In this document: positions 1 to 6,311 of the stretch, in pieces | Layout: each line of letters starts with the position of its first letter | Numbering within the stretch: position 1 is the stretch's first letter | Assembly (NCBI GenBank): GCA_016839345.1 | Contig: JAEOUL010000139.1 | Location: 1-9,165, forward strand | Reading direction: 5' to 3' | Length of the DNA stretch: 9,165 bases | Source of the DNA: Candidatus Thorarchaeota archaeon | GTDB lineage: Archaea > Asgardarchaeota > Thorarchaeia > Thorarchaeales > Thorarchaeaceae | Notes under the pieces: model-generated | Database searches by the model: none | Seen by the model: only the letters and a program-made list of their open reading frames with translations | What the model was told of the DNA's origin: nothing | Translations under genes and position numbers: made by a program

Positions 1-2259
1 CAAATAGCGTTCTTGCTCTTCATTTAATGACAAGAACCTACCGCCAACTTGGCTATCAAATGGTAGTCGGAACACAATCTTTGTAGAAGTATTTGCCAAG
101 ATGTTTGAGGATATATTAGGTCTTGTTGAAACCACAATGACACCTTGTCCTGTTGCACGCTGGAGCATCACCATCGACTCTCCTGTTGTCACATCTGCAG
201 CAGAGTGCCTTGTGTAACTCTCTGGAACAAGATTGCTTGCTTCTTCTAGAACAACAACATGATGTAGTCCCTCTGAAACACCTCGCTTCATAGCAGCGTC
301 AAAGATGCGCTTAGCAACGAGATTGTAGAACAATCTTGCAGCATCCAATCCTCCAGTTCTTGCAATGTAACTCAAATCAAGAATAACTCGTCTATCCAGA
401 AGACAAGAAATACCGATAGCTTCAGGTCCTCCCTTTAAGATAGACCCAAGAGGTTCTCGTGTTAGAATCTCAAGACGATTAAGAAGTGCATCCCTTGTCA
501 TATTCCCTGTTCGATCTTTACTTGCAAGCTCTGAAACCGCTCTTGTAAGAGCCTGCACCGAATTACCTTTCTCCAATAATCTTGCAACATGCATCACAGA
601 CTCTCTGAGCAGTTTTTCCATTGCTGGAGAAAGTAATGAGGAATCACCCTTCTCATTAAGGAGTTCTTTCAAGATAACAAATGTAGAATGGGCACAGCTC
701 TCATCCCCCTCCATCTCAGGATCAATGAGATCCAATACAAATGAGGAGTCCAAACCCGGTTTCAAAAGCAATACATCTGAATTCTCCCACTCCATGAGAC
801 CAAGATACTCTGAACCTTTGACATCAAATATCCACCAGGGAACATCTGTTTTTTCACATAATTGTGCCATTAGATGTTTTACAAGAGTTGTCTTGCCAGT
901 TCCTGTAGCACCCAAAACTGCGACATGTTCCCTTAACCAGCTAACTCTCAAACCAACTTTCGTTAACCTGCGACCGCCAAAAACGGTTTCTCCTATGACA
1001 AGATCATTATCTATTATTTCCTTTGTGGGAACCGAAAATACTGGGGCTTGTTTTGGAGTGATGATTGGGAGTTGCTGAATTGGAGTATTGACAAAAGAAC
1101 TCAATTTAGCTATATGCATCCGTTGTCGTTTTAGGTGCTTTCTGGTAAGCAATCTATATGCTGTGCGTTTCACAATTTTCTTGACAGACAGTTTGATAGA
1201 ATCAGTTCCACCCCAAATTGAATGAACAAGACCCATAACGCCATCTTGGACCTCGTCAATTTTCATGTCAGACTTTACAACAAAATACACTGTGGTATCA
1301 AACCAACCAACCGCATCTTGAATCTCTTCATATCGAGTAAGAAGTCTTCTTTTGATGGCATGGTCTCGTAGTGACTCCTCTTTTCTTCTTTCCTTTGCCT
1401 GTATTGTCTTCCATTGCCCCTCAAGAGTCCTCTGCTCTTTGCCAGGTTTAGCAGTCGAAAAAACACAAGTCATACTAGCGCTGTATCCTTGTCTAAGTGC
1501 TGTAGAAATAAAAGTTCCAACCTGAGATGCATCTAAAGATGGAAAGGTTCGAGGCTTTCCTTTTAAGACAAACAGCCTAGTTGAAGCCATGTCACTATTG
1601 AAACTAGAGTTTTCAATTTCGAATCCACCAATATGATTGAATGCAACCCTCTTCAAGTGTTCATCTTCAAGTAGATTGAGCTCAACATTGTTTAGGGACG
1701 CCAATAGAATAGCTTCGGTTCTAGTTGCTTCTCGTTTCAGAATTTCACGAATCTGTTTGTCAGTTTGTCCAGTTGCAGTAATGAAGATATGTAGATAAGG
1801 TCCTCCATCAGATACACCTGCTTCAAAAGCCAAACTCACAGATTTATTCATCCCTGCACGTATAGCTAACAACATGCTTTCATTATATTTTGGCTTACCA
1901 TCCTCATCAAGATAGACAGATCCTGATACAGAAACGATATCCAAACAACAAACTCCAATCACATGGCTGCCCAATTGGACCAATAACACATTGTCATTTA
2001 CAGAAACATTAGGAGTCTGAAATTGTATTTTGTGAATAGTTAGTAATGAACCTGCTAGGAGTGGAATTGTACAAATTACCACTTCTACAAACATTTTCAG
2101 AGGTATTTGAGGTTGAATAATCAATCCAGTCAAAGGAAGTAGATAGACAAATACCAAATAGATTCCAGAGATAACAGTCCCACCTATCCAACTCATCCTT
2201 ATCCAGAACCAAGACTTGCCCTGTTTTGTAGTATCTATGCGTCGCAAGCTAAATGGCAT
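1..2259 (-). CDS. Membrane-anchored HerA/VirB4-like P-loop ATPase (DUF87-type), C-terminus beyond window
   Basis: An uninterrupted reading frame of 753 codons runs off position 1, so the stop is not seen. I chose ATG 2257-2259: an AAGGAG Shine-Dalgarno lies 10 nt upstream (2270-2275) and an in-frame stop at 2389-2391 bounds the frame. Two hydrophobic segments (about residues 24-48 and 57-76) form an N-terminal membrane hairpin. A long middle region follows, with highly charged stretches near 285-305 and 355-380. The ATPase core starts near residue 425: Walker A GATGTGKTT at 450-458, and Walker B VVVLEE at 668-673 with the double Glu typical of HerA/VirB4/FtsK motors. Next comes a QRATGQG...STRPN segment resembling the HerA sensor/arginine-finger region. 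TM hairpin plus HerA core resembles VirB4-type motors and archaeal CedB (DNA import). Such motors are hexamers that move DNA or drive pilus assembly at the membrane. The specific role here is inference; a DNA-repair HerA is less likely because of the membrane anchor and the absence of nurA in view. Confidence 0.85.
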   Translation of the reverse strand, partial: MPFSLRRIDTTKQGKSWFWIRMSWIGGTVISGIYLVFVYLLPLTGLIIQPQIPLKMFVEVVICTIPLLAGSLLTIHKIQFQTPNVSVNDNVLLVQLGSHVIGVCCLDIVSVSGSVYLDEDGKPKYNESMLLAIRAGMNKSVSLAFEAGVSDGGPYLHIFITATGQTDKQIREILKREATRTEAILLASLNNVELNLLEDEHLKRVAFNHIGGFEIENSSFNSDMASTRLFVLKGKPRTFPSLDASQVGTFISTALRQGYSASMTCVFSTAKPGKEQRTLEGQWKTIQAKERRKEESLRDHAIKRRLLTRYEEIQDAVGWFDTTVYFVVKSDMKIDEVQDGVMGLVHSIWGGTDSIKLSVKKIVKRTAYRLLTRKHLKRQRMHIAKLSSFVNTPIQQLPIITPKQAPVFSVPTKEIIDNDLVIGETVFGGRRLTKVGLRVSWLREHVAVLGATGTGKTTLVKHLMAQLCEKTDVPWWIFDVKGSEYLGLMEWENSDVLLLKPGLDSSFVLDLIDPEMEGDESCAHSTFVILKELLNEKGDSSLLSPAMEKLLRESVMHVARLLEKGNSVQALTRAVSELASKDRTGNMTRDALLNRLEILTREPLGSILKGGPEAIGISCLLDRRVILDLSYIARTGGLDAARLFYNLVAKRIFDAAMKRGVSEGLHHVVVLEEASNLVPESYTRHSAADVTTGESMVMLQRATGQGVIVVSTRPNISSNILANTSTKIVFRLPFDSQVGGRFLSLNEEQERYL

Positions 2260-2428
2260 GAACAAACTTCTCCTTGTGTGATTGATTGCCTCTGGAATCA
2301 AACCATCGTACAAGTATTGAGCATATGAACACCCCCCAAATTCTCTAACAGAAATCCAATTCCTGTAGGAGAATAAAACCAAGAAGCCCTACTGAATAGC
2401 TGAGTATATTCCCTAGGAGGTATTCGAT
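2260..2428. promoter_or_regulatory. Divergent intergenic region between HerA-like gene and Ig-like surface protein
   Basis: This spacer of about 170 nt separates two divergently transcribed genes and holds no convincing ORF. On the minus side it carries the AAGGAG site of the HerA-like gene (2270-2275). On the plus side, AT-rich TATA-like stretches lie at 2371-2378 (gaataaaa) and 2404-2410 (gtatatt). The first is the better placed for a transcript that would include the AGGAGG site at 2415-2420. Promoter positions are inferred from archaeal TATA spacing only. A run of seven C lies near 2331-2337. Confidence 0.4.
2415..2420 (+). promoter_or_regulatory. Strong Shine-Dalgarno AGGAGG that points to a non-ATG start
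   Basis: AGGAGG is a full-length anti-SD complement. No ATG, GTG or TTG lies at a usable distance behind it. The in-frame codon at optimal spacing (8 nt) is ATC at 2429-2431. Reading from there gives an excellent signal peptide for the Ig-like protein. The next ATG (2471) lies 50 nt away, with no SD of its own. Confidence 0.65.
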
Positions 2429-4084
2429 ATCAGAAAATCAACTTGGTTCACAACCATAATTACGATTCTCATGGCCTTCTCCTTACTCACACTAAGTCCT
2501 GATATCGTGGCTGCACAAGACGAAATTCAGGTAATCCGAGGAAATACGATTACTATAACAGTCACAATACTTCAGAATGGTAGCTATGGTTACCCCGTTC
2601 AATACCAACGAATATACTTCTTTGACCAGACAAACAATACACTACTTGGTTCTGACATTTCAAATCAAGATGGTGTTGCCTCACTTGATTGGAAAATACC
2701 GTTGAGTCACACTCTTGGAGCAACCATCATCAATGCAACATTCTACGGTAATGACTCTCTCTTACTAGCTCCATCATACCAACGAGTGTCCCTCCTAGTG
2801 TTTTCACAAACTCGTATCGAAATTGATCAAATTCCTGAAACTCTTGAGCTAGGAGATATGCTTTCTCTCGATATTCATCTAGTAGACGATTCAAACTCTT
2901 CAATCGCAAATGCAGAACTTGCAATCTTCAAGGACACGATGCTACTTGCAACTGGAACTACTAACCTTTCAGGAATAGCCAATCTCTACACAACAATTGA
3001 TGAGCGATTTGCTCTAGGTATGCACATTCTAAGGATATGCTATAACGGATCAGAACACTATACTCAATCCACACTTGAGAAAACTATTGTTATATCTAGT
3101 CCAATAACAATAACTACAAGATTTCCGGAAATTGTTGAAATTGGTTCCAACTTACCCATAGAGATTACAATAACTGATGTTTTTAATCGGTTTATTCCCA
3201 ATTCAATTCTCTCAATATTTGACACAACATCTGATCAGAGATACTCTAGTCCTATTGATGATACAGTAATTGATTTTCAGTACATACCTCAAGGTCCCCC
3301 GGGGACTCACACTCTTATCATTGAAGTCACAGATAATCCATATATCTCCAACAACAGTTTGACAATGAACTTCACCTTTTGGTCACGTCCTGAAATTATA
3401 CTCTTGAATACCGGTGTGGAGCATTATGCATCTCCAAACCAAGAACTTACCTTTGAAATCTGGTTGATTGATTGGGAAGGGAATTGTTCGTTAAGACATC
3501 TCCAACTCATGATTAACAATGAAACTTACTCCTCAAGCATTACTGACATAAAAGGAGAAGCATTCCTTACCTTCACAGCTCCTGCAACAGAGGCACAATA
3601 CAATATCTCTATAGTCTATAACGGAAATACTAGTCGATACGAACTCGGGACCAAGTATGATTACAATCTTTTTGTCACTCAAGTTATGCCCATAAGAATC
3701 GATTTGGATTCCTACGAGGTTATCGCAGCTTTTCATGAGTTGTCAATGAAGCTGACGGTACGAGGGCTCAATGGCTCTCTATTAAATGGAGTCATATTGA
3801 GATTCAGTTGGCTCTCCGCAAATATAACCAGTGAGAGTCTTGATAATGGTCTTATAATACTTCATCTCGCTGTTCCAACTGTAAGTGGTGAATATACTCT
3901 GTACTACGAGTCAGAATCCACACGTTTCACTGCTTCTACTCGTGGTTCGATTATGATTGAAATCACAATAAACGACATTCTTACAACAGAGGGTATTGGA
4001 GTTACAGGAATGATCTTTGCCCTACTTGCATCAATTGGAATAGCAGCTGTTCCAATCCTAAGACGTCGATATCTTGTAGGATGA
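2429..4084 (+). CDS. Secreted, C-terminally membrane-anchored protein with about five Ig-like domains
   Basis: The conventional ATG is at 2471 (537 aa, TGA stop 4082-4084), but the start is probably about 14 codons earlier. The upstream frame adds RKSTWFTTIITIL, completing a basic n-region and hydrophobic core of a signal peptide that ends near DIVAAQ; from ATG 2471 alone there is no positive n-region and only a stub of hydrophobic core. Numbering from 2471, the body falls into five beta-rich repeats of about 95-100 residues (about 18-110, 111-207, 208-303, 304-403, 404-500). Each has hydrophobic-polar alternation, a G-x-A/T strand signature (DGVASLDW, SGIANLYT, KGEAFLTF) and a YxG/YNGS-type end. 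A transmembrane helix at about 506-528 is followed by RRRYLVG, a stop-transfer anchor. There are many N-x-S/T sequons, as in heavily N-glycosylated archaeal surface proteins. It probably works outside the cell in adhesion or surface-layer structure. No catalytic motif is seen and the exact family is unknown. Confidence 0.8.
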   Translation: MRKSTWFTTIITILMAFSLLTLSPDIVAAQDEIQVIRGNTITITVTILQNGSYGYPVQYQRIYFFDQTNNTLLGSDISNQDGVASLDWKIPLSHTLGATIINATFYGNDSLLLAPSYQRVSLLVFSQTRIEIDQIPETLELGDMLSLDIHLVDDSNSSIANAELAIFKDTMLLATGTTNLSGIANLYTTIDERFALGMHILRICYNGSEHYTQSTLEKTIVISSPITITTRFPEIVEIGSNLPIEITITDVFNRFIPNSILSIFDTTSDQRYSSPIDDTVIDFQYIPQGPPGTHTLIIEVTDNPYISNNSLTMNFTFWSRPEIILLNTGVEHYASPNQELTFEIWLIDWEGNCSLRHLQLMINNETYSSSITDIKGEAFLTFTAPATEAQYNISIVYNGNTSRYELGTKYDYNLFVTQVMPIRIDLDSYEVIAAFHELSMKLTVRGLNGSLLNGVILRFSWLSANITSESLDNGLIILHLAVPTVSGEYTLYYESESTRFTASTRGSIMIEITINDILTTEGIGVTGMIFALLASIGIAAVPILRRRYLVG

Positions 4085-4091
4085 GAAGAAA

Positions 4092-4199
4092 TGGTGCTCC
4101 GGCCGGGATTTGAACCCGGGTCGGGGGATCGAGAGTCCCCCATGCTGGGCCGGACTACACTCGGTATCACGTAGGATATCTACAATGTTCTACCGGAGC
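4092..4199 (-). tRNA. trnE: tRNA-Glu (anticodon CUC) with a 30-nt intron in the D arm
   Basis: On the minus strand the acceptor stem GCUCCGG (4193-4199) pairs with CCGGAGC (4096-4102). It is followed by discriminator A and an encoded CCA (4092-4094). After removal of 30 nt (4160-4189) the rest folds as a standard 78-nt tRNA: D stem GUGU/GCAU, D loop with the invariant GG, anticodon stem GGGGA/UCCCC, loop CUCUCGA, 4-nt variable loop, and T stem CCGGG/CCCGG with loop UUCAAAU. The anticodon CUC lies at 4131-4133 and reads GAG (Glu). The acceptor and T arm match the usual archaeal tRNA-Glu pattern as I know it. The gene is convergent with the Ig-like gene, whose stop ends 7 nt from the CCA. An ORF antisense to the tRNA (3904-4170) is an artefact. 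Confidence 0.95.
4160..4189 (-). other. Non-canonical tRNA intron (BHB type) between positions 10 and 11
   Basis: The intron interrupts the D stem after G10 and not the usual 37/38 site. A bulge-helix-bulge can be drawn. Exon nucleotides CGGU (positions 5-8) pair with ACCG near the intron 3' end to give the 4-bp central helix. The 3-nt bulges are AGA at the 5' junction and AGU at the 3' junction, and cutting each after its second base yields exactly a normal tRNA. Inside the intron, GUAG pairs with CUAC around loop AUAUC, extended by a C-G, A-U, U-G stretch with single bulges. The outer exon-exon helix is weak, so this is a relaxed motif. An AG repeated at both junctions leaves a 2-nt ambiguity in the boundaries. 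Removal would be by the archaeal tRNA-splicing endonuclease. Confidence 0.87.
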
Positions 4200-4202
4200 C
4201 AA

Positions 4203-4235
4203 GGATGGTACGCCAGTCCGGAGCGCGACAGCCCC
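4203..4235 (-). other. GC-rich tRNA leader with two predicted stem-loops
   Basis: Just upstream of the tRNA 5' end, two hairpins can be drawn back to back on the minus strand: GGGGC-UGUCGC-GCUCC (4220-4235, one G-U pair) and GGA-C-UGG-CGUA-CCA-UCC (4203-4219, one bulged C). The patch is much richer in GC than its surroundings, which suggests a structured RNA or pre-tRNA leader. It also contains a second copy of the tRNA 5' acceptor strand GCUCCGG (4218-4224). No C/D or H/ACA box is recognisable. A TATA-like AT stretch at 4249-4255 could serve this transcript. Confidence 0.45.
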
Positions 4236-4267
4236 GTCCAAACTCTACAAATAAGCCTTTCCCATTG

Positions 4268-4273
4268 AAAAAA
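4268..4273 (-). terminator. Oligo-T tract after the pilin-like gene
   Basis: The minus strand reads ATTGGTTTTTTCAAT, beginning a few bases after the pilin stop codon: a run of six T flanked by a short ATTG/CAAT inverted repeat. Archaeal RNA polymerase terminates at such U tracts. It would separate the pilin transcript from the tRNA. Confidence 0.45.
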
Positions 4274-4284
4274 CCAATCTCTAA

Positions 4285-4494
4285 CTAAGGTGTGCTAAAC
4301 AACTGGGTTAGACTATTCCAACTGTCCTGTAAAAGCTGCAGCAAACCCTCAACAACATCCTGAGCCCACCCTGTTGCTTGGAGGATAACCGCAATTACAA
4401 TTGATACAGTTACGACAGCAAGACCAAGAAGAAGGCTCTCTTCAACTAGTGGTCCTCCATTCTCGTTTTGAATCAAACCAGCATCCTCTGTCAT
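4285..4494 (-). CDS. Small Flp-like (class III leader) pilin precursor, 69 aa
   Basis: A short acidic leader ending ENG precedes GPLVEES and a strongly hydrophobic helix (about residues 20-40), then a glycine/tryptophan turn and an amphipathic tail (about 43-66). The order Gly, four residues, Glu, then a roughly 20-residue hydrophobic segment matches Flp/Tad-type and archaeal prepilins, where a prepilin peptidase cuts after Gly and Glu at +5 helps assembly. Here cleavage after G13 would put E18 at +5. Size and layout also match Flp pilins (about 50-70 aa). ATG 4492-4494 has AGGA close upstream and a TATA-like TTTTAAA at 4517-4523. The gene lies 51 nt downstream of the secretion ATPase gene on the same strand, which supports a motor-substrate pair. 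Odd points: the leader has no Lys or Arg, and Glu replaces the Tyr usual at +6. It could instead be an unrelated one-helix membrane protein. Confidence 0.65.
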   Translation of the reverse strand: MTEDAGLIQNENGGPLVEESLLLGLAVVTVSIVIAVILQATGWAQDVVEGLLQLLQDSWNSLTQLFSTP

Positions 4495-4516
4495 AAAGTC
4501 CTATTTGTTTCCAACC

Positions 4517-4523
4517 TTTTAAA
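4517..4523 (-). promoter_or_regulatory. TATA-like box of the pilin-like gene
   Basis: The minus strand reads GGCTTTAAAAGG, centred about 26 nt before the ATG at 4494. This is the classic archaeal TATA distance, so transcription would begin at or within a few bases of the start codon. It lies in the 51-nt gap after the ATPase stop, giving the pilin its own promoter and allowing more pilin than motor. Confidence 0.55.
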
Positions 4524-4545
4524 GCCCCCAAAATCTACATGTTTC

Positions 4546-6246
4546 TTAAGACTCATTTAGGACAAAATTCAGTGGATGACCTTTCGACCATAATTGTTCA
4601 CTTACTATATCCAACTCAAACCCATGCAACTCATTAGTCATTATATTTCGAAGACTTGTGAGAGCTGGAATGTGACTCTCAATCCCAAGGTCCATCGCAT
4701 GTGTCATAAAAGCTCCATCACTAGCCCAATCACACAACCCCCTTCTTATGTTGTATACAATGTTTAGTCCCGAGAATTGTAAAAGACCATCAACTTTCTT
4801 TTTCCTGATTTCAGCTATTTCTTTCACTCTGCGACTAGATTCTCCTGGATTTGGCCTTTCAAGAGTAACTATCAAGTCCATTAGTGCGAGATTGGAATCT
4901 TCAATTCCATGACTATGTTTCCATCTTGAAATCAGACTGGCTGATGAATCACTATGGCAGGTTTGCAAAGTACGGAGACCAGCCGCAATTGCTTGAAAGA
5001 GAGCATTACTATGTTCAGCTGTTTGTATCTCTCCAAGAATTAGATAATCCGGTGATCTGTGTAGAGACTTGATGATTTCATTACTTTTATCTGACCTACC
5101 AAGCTGTTCATCTACAGGATCTACTTTAAACCTACATTGATGATGTTTCCCTTGGGTTCTACTCTCAATAGCATCTTCAATGTAGATTTTTCTCCACCAC
5201 CGAGGAGTAACTATATCCAATGCATTAAGAAGCGTAGTTTTACCTGTCCCTGGTCCTCCAGTTATGGTAACATTGAACCTACATGCCACCGCAAGAAGAA
5301 GAATCGCTGCCACCTCAGGAGTCATTGAACCATTACCAATTAGATCAACAATAGTATAAGGACGATTTCGTGCACGACGCACTTCAAGGTGTAATCCATC
5401 TGGACTGAGAGGAGGAATGCTTGCCGAGAGACGTAATGATGCATCAAGGATCTGTAAATCCATTTTCAGTGATGGATTGCTTCTATCTAGGTGAAGATTA
5501 CTTTCTGCACGAATCAATGTGACAATCTTTGGCACATCACTCTCAAGAAAAGTGAAAGTAGTTTCACATCTCCCTAGCTTCTGATGGTCAAAATATACAG
5601 TCGCGCCGGGATAATCAAGATATAGCTCTTCTACCAAATCATCTAACAGAATTGGAATTAGAGGACCAAGAACACTTCTACGTTGAGCAATAATCTCAGA
5701 AAGTGATTTCCTTGTAGTTTTGCTTATTTCAGGGATGAGTTTCAATATATGTTTCGAGATAATGCCTGTTTTCTGCTCAAGCCGCTGAGTTACTTTCTCC
5801 TTGAGTGATTTCACAGTATTGTCAAATTGTATAGTGGAACTAGTCAACTCTTCAACTAAGGAATACTCAAGGGCAGTCCTTACAATTGGAATTGAATGAT
5901 ACTGAACCTGATAAGCTGTTCCCACAAACATAGCTAGATAAGGTCCAACCCTGTAAACTTCAAGAACATCATCCAGATTTTGGAATAAAGGACTATTCAC
6001 ACCAATGAACATTGTTTCCCATCCATCGATATACCATGGAGGATATGTCAGTTCCAATCTCTCATTTTCACAGAAATGAAGAAAGCCTCGTTCAGTTTCT
6101 GCCAGAATTGTTCGAACCATTCTCCCAGAAGGCTCTCTGAATTGTCCCAATTTTTGACAGCCCCACTCAGTCTTGTCAATACAATTCTCACATCGTCCAA
6201 CAGGACAACGAACTAAACGAGTTTCCGAATTCACGTAGTTAGTCAC
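4546..6246 (-). CDS. Type II/IV secretion (GspE/TadA/VirB11 family) ATPase with N-terminal Cys cluster, 566 aa
   Basis: This is a cytoplasmic hexameric motor of the family that drives archaeal pilus, archaellum and T2SS/T4SS assembly. An N-terminal cluster C14, C19, C22, C30 looks metal-binding. The N-terminal secretion-ATPase domain includes LDDLVEELYLDYPGATVYFD (about 200-220) and an R-x-S-x-PPLSPDG-x-x-x-EVRR arginine segment. Walker A GGPGTGKT is at 330-337, the Asp box IYIEDAIESR at 354-363, Walker B-like DYLILGEIQ at 400-408 and the His box QTCHSDS at 428-434. The C-terminal part RRVKEIAEIRKKK is usual for archaeal members. The GTG start (6244-6246) sits about 21 nt from the centre of TATATAT at 6264-6270, suggesting a leaderless mRNA. 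The pilin-like gene follows on the same strand, but no TadC/GspF platform gene adjoins it. By sequence pattern it fits the archaeal GspE group; the exact machine is not determined. Confidence 0.9.
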   Translation of the reverse strand: MTNYVNSETRLVRCPVGRCENCIDKTEWGCQKLGQFREPSGRMVRTILAETERGFLHFCENERLELTYPPWYIDGWETMFIGVNSPLFQNLDDVLEVYRVGPYLAMFVGTAYQVQYHSIPIVRTALEYSLVEELTSSTIQFDNTVKSLKEKVTQRLEQKTGIISKHILKLIPEISKTTRKSLSEIIAQRRSVLGPLIPILLDDLVEELYLDYPGATVYFDHQKLGRCETTFTFLESDVPKIVTLIRAESNLHLDRSNPSLKMDLQILDASLRLSASIPPLSPDGLHLEVRRARNRPYTIVDLIGNGSMTPEVAAILLLAVACRFNVTITGGPGTGKTTLLNALDIVTPRWWRKIYIEDAIESRTQGKHHQCRFKVDPVDEQLGRSDKSNEIIKSLHRSPDYLILGEIQTAEHSNALFQAIAAGLRTLQTCHSDSSASLISRWKHSHGIEDSNLALMDLIVTLERPNPGESSRRVKEIAEIRKKKVDGLLQFSGLNIVYNIRRGLCDWASDGAFMTHAMDLGIESHIPALTSLRNIMTNELHGFELDIVSEQLWSKGHPLNFVLNES

Positions 6247-6263
6247 CTCTAGAGGATTCCAAC

Positions 6264-6270
6264 TATATAT
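6264..6270 (-). promoter_or_regulatory. TATA-like box of the secretion ATPase gene
   Basis: TATATAT lies within the partly palindromic CTAGATATATAG, about 21 nt before the GTG start at 6246 and in the 65-nt gap after TFB. It predicts a start of transcription at or near the start codon, that is, a leaderless message and a unit separate from tfb. Confidence 0.5.
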
Positions 6271-6298
6271 CTAGAGAATTCAAAGATAATCTCATAGC

Positions 6299-6303
6299 AA
6301 AAA
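6299..6303 (-). terminator. Short oligo-T tract after tfb
   Basis: The minus strand carries CTTTTTG just after the TFB stop codon (6312-6314). Five T with no stable stem is a weak archaeal terminator signal. It fits the separate promoter of the next gene. Confidence 0.3.
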
Positions 6304-6311
6304 GTAGAATA

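Noticed and set aside
725..1078. 117-aa plus-strand ORF
   Set aside because: It lies antisense to the Walker A region of the HerA-like ATPase; the minus-strand frame is open across the whole stretch with recognisable motifs.
2009..2212. 67-aa minus-strand ORF
   Set aside because: It lies in another frame over the N-terminal TM hairpin of the HerA-like protein and shows no domain or SD support.
2443..2502. Short leader-peptide ORF from TTG 2443 after the AGGAGG
   Set aside because: The SD spacing of 22 nt is too long, and the overlapping frame that yields a signal peptide explains the SD better.
3904..4170. 88-aa minus-strand ORF
   Set aside because: Its first part is translated tRNA-Glu sequence and the rest is antisense to the Ig-like gene.
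4203..4240. GC-rich patch as a second tRNA, split-tRNA half or C/D box RNA
   Set aside because: It repeats only the 7-nt acceptor strand; there is no T arm, anticodon arm or C/D box motif, so it is reported only as a structured leader.
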